Made by a program: the position numbers and the translations under genes. The notes beneath the pieces are model-generated. The model made no database searches, was not told where the DNA came from, and saw only the letters and a list, made by a program, of their open reading frames with translations. DNA of 64,000 bases from contig JAKOGH010000654.1 of assembly GCA_024811115.1 (NCBI GenBank), forward strand, positions 62,001 through 126,000. Reading direction: 5' to 3'. Position 1 is the stretch's first letter. Each line of letters begins with the position of its first letter. This DNA comes from Terana coerulea. Taxonomy: Eukaryota > Basidiomycota > Agaricomycetes > Polyporales > Phanerochaetaceae. Shown piece after piece: positions 58,819 to 64,000 of the stretch.

Positions 58819-61182
58819 ATGCTGCGTTCCTTGCAAGCGGTTATCGTCTTTACGGGCGCGCTGCTCTTCTCGTCGGAGGCAGTAGGGAGCAGTAATTTCC
58901 TTTGACGTTACCGAAGGATTCTAGCGGCGTCGTCAGAACGTCGCAGACCGACTTCTGTCCTCAGTTTCCGGCATTGCATCCCCATAAGCATCACAAATTG
59001 GATCTTGCGCTCGAGGACCATTACAAGACCAAGAACTTCACTCTTGCGGTCGCTGCCACTCTTGGCGCTGCCGTTCGTGTCCCGTATGTTGTCTTCTCTC
59101 ACACACATCGCATGGGAGCTAACTTTGGTGTAAACGAAGAGATCGGAGTCATATGACGAACCTGGGCCCGTGGGAGAGGACCCGAGATGGGAGGTGTTTG
59201 CGAAGCTGCACTCTGAGCTTGAAAAACTCTTTCCTCTTGTGTAGGATATGCTTCAGATTCTCGATATGGTCATGCTGACGGAAATTGCAGGCACGATAAG
59301 CTGGAGGTCACTAAAGTGAACACTTACGCTCTCGTGTTTCATTGGCAGGGCTCCAACGACTCCCTCAAGCCCGTTTTGCTTACCGCCCATCGAGGTAAGC
59401 TTGAGTGTATTCGTATATGCAAGTCATCATTGACGGTGTTTGACATAGATGTTGTCCCGGTGGACCCAGCAACTGTCGACTCCTGGATTCATCCTCCTTA
59501 TTCTGGCCATTTCGACGGTATGCCATACTGCATCACGTGTATAAACCGCGAATTCTAAACGCAATGTTACAGGCACATGGATTTGGGGCAGAGGGTCCGT
59601 TGACGACAAGTCTGATGTGATATCCCTATTGTAAGTGGAATCGATATAAAATTCAGGGTAATCCTCTGAAAATGTTGGGATTCTCAAGATACACTGTGGA
59701 GTCTATTCTGTCACAGGGATTTAAACCGGAGAGAACATTTGTGTTCGCGTTCGGTATAGATGAAGAGTCAGGCGGAAGGCAGGTGAGCCCTCTTCAACTA
59801 ACGCGTGTATTGCCAGCAATTTGACTTGGAATATCAGGGCGCGCGTAAAGTTGGAGAATATCTGGAGGACACATATGGTAGGTATGCGTTTGCAGCTCTT
59901 TTAGACGAAGGCCGTGCGTATATGATTCCTGCATCTGGTGACCCTCGCTAACTCCCGCCTTAGTACCGTTCAGTAACCCTTACGGAGACAACGTAATTTT
60001 CGCTCCTCCAAACACCGCTGAGAAGGGCTACCTCGACATCCGCATTCAGATATCCACACTGGGAGGGCACTCGAGTACTCCTCCCAAGCACACGGTGAGT
60101 GCCACCTGGAAGTTAGCGCAGCGCAATGTCTCACAGTGGGAATCAGGCTATCGGCATTCTCGCGGCTGCAATCGCTGAAATTGAAGCCCACCCTCAAGAG
60201 ACCGCCTTGCGCCGTGATGGCACGCTGTCCCAGGAAGTCCAGTGTGCGGCTGCGTACGGCCCTGAATACCCCGACAACTTAAAACACTTGGCTAAACTTG
60301 CGATACATGACGACGACGCACTGGCAGAGCTCACCGAGGCGAGCTTGGAGTGGAATCCTGTGTCTGCCGCTGCACTGTGTACCACCCAAGCTGTCGACCT
60401 GATCTCAGGTGACGTCAAAGTGAATGCTCTGCCCGAGAAGGTTCATGCCGTTGTCAATCATCGCATCGCAGACTACAGGTAAGCCATATGCATTTTCGTC
60501 ATCCGTTAAAGTGGTATGCTTACTATGGAAAGCTCTGTCACGGAGCTACAGGAGCGCACTGCAAGGGTTCTAAGGCCAATCGCTCAACGCTTCGATCTGA
60601 CACTGGACGCTTTTGGGAAGAACGTTACGGCGGGCAGCGGTAAGGGAGGGCACCTCGCGTTATCTGATGCATTCGGAACGGCGCTGGAGCCAGCCCCGGT
60701 TACGCCGACAGAGCAGTCGAGTGTTCCATACGCACTGTTCGCCGGTACCATTGTAAGTGCGATTGAAAGGACCGCACGCTATAACGGCAGCAGTGTTGTT
60801 GTACAGCCAACTTTGGCATTGGGCGAGTGTCTTGTGTTGGTCACAGATCCTTACTGAGCAAAGCAAGGCTGACGCACATTTTATTTAGGAAATACCGGTA
60901 CGAGTACAGACTTGGTTTTCGTCGTGTGATGCTAATACCCATGGGCGTATAGATACGAAGCACTACTGGAACCTCACCAGACATATCTTCAGATATGGCC
61001 ACACGCATATAGATGGCTTTTACAACAGGGCTCATACAATCAATGAAGGTACTTTGGCTTCTTTGCTGTGAACACATTCCAGGACGCTCACCTTGCGGAC
61101 AGCGATCAAGGTCGACTCGGTCATCGAGAAGATAGGCTTCCATACCAAGTTCATCTTGAATTGGGATGAATCCTCGGCCTAG
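58819..61182 (+). CDS. CPS1: Carboxypeptidase S-like M20 metallopeptidase
   Basis: Vacuolar zinc carboxypeptidase. Exons after an uncertain first one: 58925-59083, 59142-59240, 59291-59394, 59449-59517, 59573-59630, 59689-59782, 59838-59913, 59964-60094, 60147-60478, 60533-60822, 60889-60897, 60953-61048, 61103-61182; about 550 aa (yeast 576). Metal and catalytic motifs: TAHRDVVPVD, GRGSVDDKS, GIDEESGG, LLDEG, the GGHSS dimerisation lobe and RAHTINE with the last His. Exon 60889-60897 is 9 nt, preceded by a GC-AG intron; together they rebuild LALGNTDTKHYWN. The start is unresolved: ATG 58819 gives a signal-anchor-like MLRSLQAVIVFTGALLFS but the wrong phase, whereas ATG 58787 has the right phase but no hydrophobic anchor. 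An indel is possible. Confidence 0.9.
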
Positions 61183-62428
61183 CGATGTCGTGAATCACGA
61201 GCTATTGGGATGGTGCTTTCATCACATCTGTTTTGTCAGAATGCGTCATATTGCGTCGCGCTCAGGCATGTGTGCTGTGCTCGTAACCAATTCTCTCGAC
61301 ATCCCTGACTCGAAAGTTCATAACAGCATATACATGTGGGGTGGTTGATGCGCAAAGGATGTGTCTCGAGCCTCCTTTCGGGACGTGCGCACCAGTCTGA
61401 GCTGCGGACCGATTGATCGTTACTTATTGCGAGGTTGGAATTCGTTACAGCCGTTTGCATAAGTCCGTGAAAGAGCGGAATTCTGACGGGTTTGCTTGGT
61501 CCTGTTTGGCTTACCCCGTGACCTGAGACACACACGCGTTTTGCACGCGATCCGTTCGCGTTTTGGACCAAAATCTGTTACAGAGGTACGTATACGTGTC
61601 TAGTTACTTGGTTGGAAAGCTGTCGCATATCTTGTGCCCTGTCTTGCATCTATCCGGGAGGGTAGGGCTTCAAAGTCGCGCTGACGCCCAACCCCGAAGA
61701 TGCTGAATCTGATGAGCGCTTCTCAAGTCAGCGTCTTCATCCTCAGACGTTATTTCTCGTTGCTGCATCATCTTTGTTGACAAACTGCCCAAGTAAACAA
61801 ACATTTGCTCTCAGATTGTCTACTTGAGCTTGCCATATTATTTACACAATTATCCTGGTCCCAACCATGAGCAGGACTGTGCTTCTTGTGGGGACACGTG
61901 CAGTAGCCAAGCAGGGCCAAACAAATCCATCGGAATTCTGTGATTTCACGGACTTATGCAAAGGGCTGTACTGCTGATGGCCATGGGCGCCACAAACTTC
62001 AAAGATCGCCTAATGGTTCGCCTGCGGCTATTGCCGGAGGCACTCTGCCTTCCGACTTCCGACACGTCGATTTTTCGTGCATCTGACCTTGCCCTTGCCA
62101 GCACGGGGTCAAGATATTTCAGGAGCATGATACGCGCATCCTCCATAAAGCGGTTGAAGGAACTTGAATACCTCTTCCCGACCACACGAGCCTCGCAGTA
62201 TGAAGACGGCTTATGGGTTCGCACAAGGTCTATTCTCGAGCGGGAACTTCGTTGCCAAACGTAATACTCACGTCGGCAACTCTTCGGGCTTCCGAAGAAC
62301 CCAGCAATACAGCGCCGTACACGGCAGGAAACACGCGGAGCTCTAGTCCTATATAATACCGAGTCATCGCAACAGAAACACGATGGACGGGGCCTGTCTC
62401 GTTGTCACCCTACTTCTTGCGATAGGTC
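61183..62428. other. Intergenic region with repeat copy
   Basis: 1.25 kb between carboxypeptidase S and the MFS gene, with repeat copy D (about 61977-62066). Rest unassigned. Confidence 0.4.
61977..62066 (+). repeat. Dispersed degenerate repeat, copy D
   Basis: Partner of copy C. It carries about 15-20 extra bases between the GCGCCACAAA block and the GCGGCTATTGCCGG block. Copies C and D flank the carboxypeptidase S gene. Confidence 0.6.
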
Positions 62429-64000
62429 ATGACAGACGAACCATCCTCCCCGGGCAAAGAGATCGAAGGTGCAACCTGCCGACTCGACTACCGAGCTGGA
62501 GATACCGGGGCCAGGAGAAGCAGAAGTGCATCCCACTGACGGTGGTCAGAGGGCTTGGCTTGCCATGCTCGGGGTGTGAGTACACAGTCGAATGTGGTGC
62601 TTCTTGCCTTACATTTTTGTGCAGATGGATTATCTGCTTTGTCACTATAGGCTACTCCAGCTCCTTCGGAGTGTACCAAGCTCTGTACACCACCTCTGGA
62701 GCTGCTTCAGCTTCAGCTGTCAGCTGGGTCGGCTCCCTGCAGCTAAGCCTCACGTTCATGCTCGGCATCGTCTCTGGGAAGCTCTTCGACGAAGGTTATT
62801 TTCATCATGTCGAAATCGGCGGAGCTGTGCTCTTCGTATTTTCGTACGTAATCTGCTACAACTCGTGTCAGTATAACGCGGCTATCTTACCCAAATATGC
62901 CGCAGGTTGTTCATGCTCTCGCTCGCGGATATGAGCAAATACTATCAGCTGCTCTTGACGCAGGGCGTTGGCGCAGGCATCGGCGGTGGTATGATGCTCG
63001 TGCCCTCTGTGTCTATGCTGGCACATCACTGGCATCGGAGACGAGCTTTCGCCATGGGGATTAGCTTCATGGGTACATTCCACCGTTGCTACACCCAAAC
63101 TAAAACTTGCATCGCTGAACCCTCAATCCCTTCACAGGATCGTCTATTGGTGGGATTGTATTTCCCATAATGACAAACCAACTGTTCCATGGCAAGGCTG
63201 GTTTTGCATGGGGAGTTCGCGCCACCGCCTTTCTGTGTCTAGTTCTACTTGTTGTAGCGAACTGCTTGATGTCTACAAAGGGCACAAATGCATCCAAACA
63301 ACGTAGCAGACCGAAAGTGAATATAAAGCGGGTACTTACAGACGGCCCTTACATGATGCTTATTCTCGGGTACGTCTGCACTGCGTCTGCTTCTTATGAC
63401 AAGTGACTAAATCGGCTTCAGAACTTTTCTTGTATTATGGGAATGTATATGCCTTGTGAGTACTTCTTGGGAGCGTCTCAAAATTTTGTCTGAGCATGGA
63501 AGCAGACTTTTACTTGCAATTATTCGTCTCCCTTCACGGGCTCTCGTCAACGTTTGCATTTTACACTGTACGTACCCATCTGGTACATCTACTTTATGCA
63601 CTTACCGTGTTGTATTCAGCTCGCGATTCTCAACGCTGGATCCATCCCAGGCCGCACCGTCCCAAACCTCATGGCTGACAAATTTGGGCAGCTCAACCTG
63701 TTCTGTCCAATGGCCTTGGTTACTGGATGCCTGATCTTCGCCATGCTGGGAGCAACTAGCGTTGCAGGAGCGGTCGTGTTTGGGTTGCTGTATGGATTTT
63801 TCTCTGGTGGCTGTGAGTGCCTTTCCCGCTCCCGCGACCACGAGCTCACATGGCAGTTGGTGCAGATATTGCGCTACTTCCTTCAACCATCGCCATCTTG
63901 TCGCCTAACATGGATGAGATTGGGTGAATTTCATTGGTTCTTTTTCAGCGGAGGTCTAAACTTACGAGACACATAGGCTTCGAGTTGGTCTGGCGTACTT
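62429..64000 (+). CDS. MFS monocarboxylate-type transporter, partial at window end
   Basis: Proton-coupled membrane carrier of the fungal monocarboxylate (MCT/Mch-like) branch; substrate unknown. Exons: 62429-62575, 62625-62843, 62906-63072, 63138-63369, 63422-63455, 63506-63567, 63620-63812, 63866-63923, 63977-beyond 64000. Conserved blocks: PTDGGQRAWLAMLGVWIICF opening the first span, YSSSFGVYQALYTTSGAAS, QGVGAGIGGGMMLVPSVSML, GSSIGGIVFPIM, and the central GRTVPNLMADKFGQLN loop. Two one-base problems: one near 62470 between the N-terminal MTDEPSSPGKEIE and the following VQPADSTTELEIPG, and a missing G at 63439-63441, needed for LWGMYMPYFYLQLF. About the last third lies outside the window. 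Confidence 0.87.

Noticed and set aside
60753..60769. GTAAGT after LFAGTI in carboxypeptidase S as an intron donor
   Set aside because: The only in-phase acceptor would make a 17 nt intron, and reading straight through gives the conserved sequence.
1..64000. CRISPR arrays, bacterial operons, riboswitches and rRNA genes
   Set aside because: None seen; the window is eukaryotic, with spliced genes throughout.
27756..64000. A secondary-metabolite cluster around the PaxU-like gene and ABCC transporter
   Set aside because: No synthase, cyclase, P450 or cluster regulator is nearby; the neighbours are housekeeping genes.

Overview
The window is nuclear DNA of a filamentous basidiomycete, most likely an agaricomycete (mushroom or wood-decay fungus); the species cannot be read from it. 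Evidence: protein-coding genes on both strands split by many 45-65 nt GT-AG introns, housekeeping genes whose encoded proteins look basidiomycete-like, a tRNA with an anticodon-loop intron, and no operons. Gene models were assembled by hand from reading frames, splice sites and intron phase; exon joins are given in each entry.

Layout. 1-5410 is GC-rich and gene-poor. 5411-12867 holds SmB (snRNP), a nitronate monooxygenase and pyruvate carboxylase. 12868-14954 is gene-free. 14955-19056 is a head-to-head pair of Golgi/ER nucleotide-sugar transporters (UAA/YEA4-like and GDP-mannose). 20513-27755 is compact: YANK-type AGC kinase, guanylate kinase, a DUF1640 mitochondrial coiled-coil protein, MAK16 and a SUR2-like sphingolipid hydroxylase. 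29136-31132 holds a PaxU/TMEM53-like hydrolase and a small DASH subunit Hsk3. 31555-33866 holds an unrecognised, frame-disrupted gene. 34278-41584 has ZPR1, Nup53/Nup35, an F-box protein, tRNA-Pro(CGG) and GTP cyclohydrolase I. 42221-53956 has a full ABCC (MRP-type) transporter, a ubiquitin C-terminal hydrolase, mitochondrial enoyl reductase ETR1, RPF1 and the p24 protein Erv25. 55217-64000 has an EF-hand MscS channel, carboxypeptidase S and an MFS monocarboxylate-type transporter cut by the window end.

How the genes relate. They are unlinked housekeeping functions (splicing, ribosome assembly by MAK16 and RPF1, glycosylation sugar supply, secretion, nuclear pore, kinetochore, folate, anaplerosis), not a biosynthetic cluster. 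Many neighbours are divergent pairs sharing 180-630 bp promoters.

Three things stand out. First, there is an unusual number of tiny exons (3, 8, 9, 12, 14, 18 and 23 nt), all fixed by conserved protein motifs and phase. Second, three introns appear to be GC-AG. Third, at least ten single-base indels, often in homopolymers, break the frames of essential conserved genes. These are most simply assembly errors, and automated annotation would probably turn them into false introns or false pseudogenes. A degenerate dispersed repeat also occurs as two pairs of copies.
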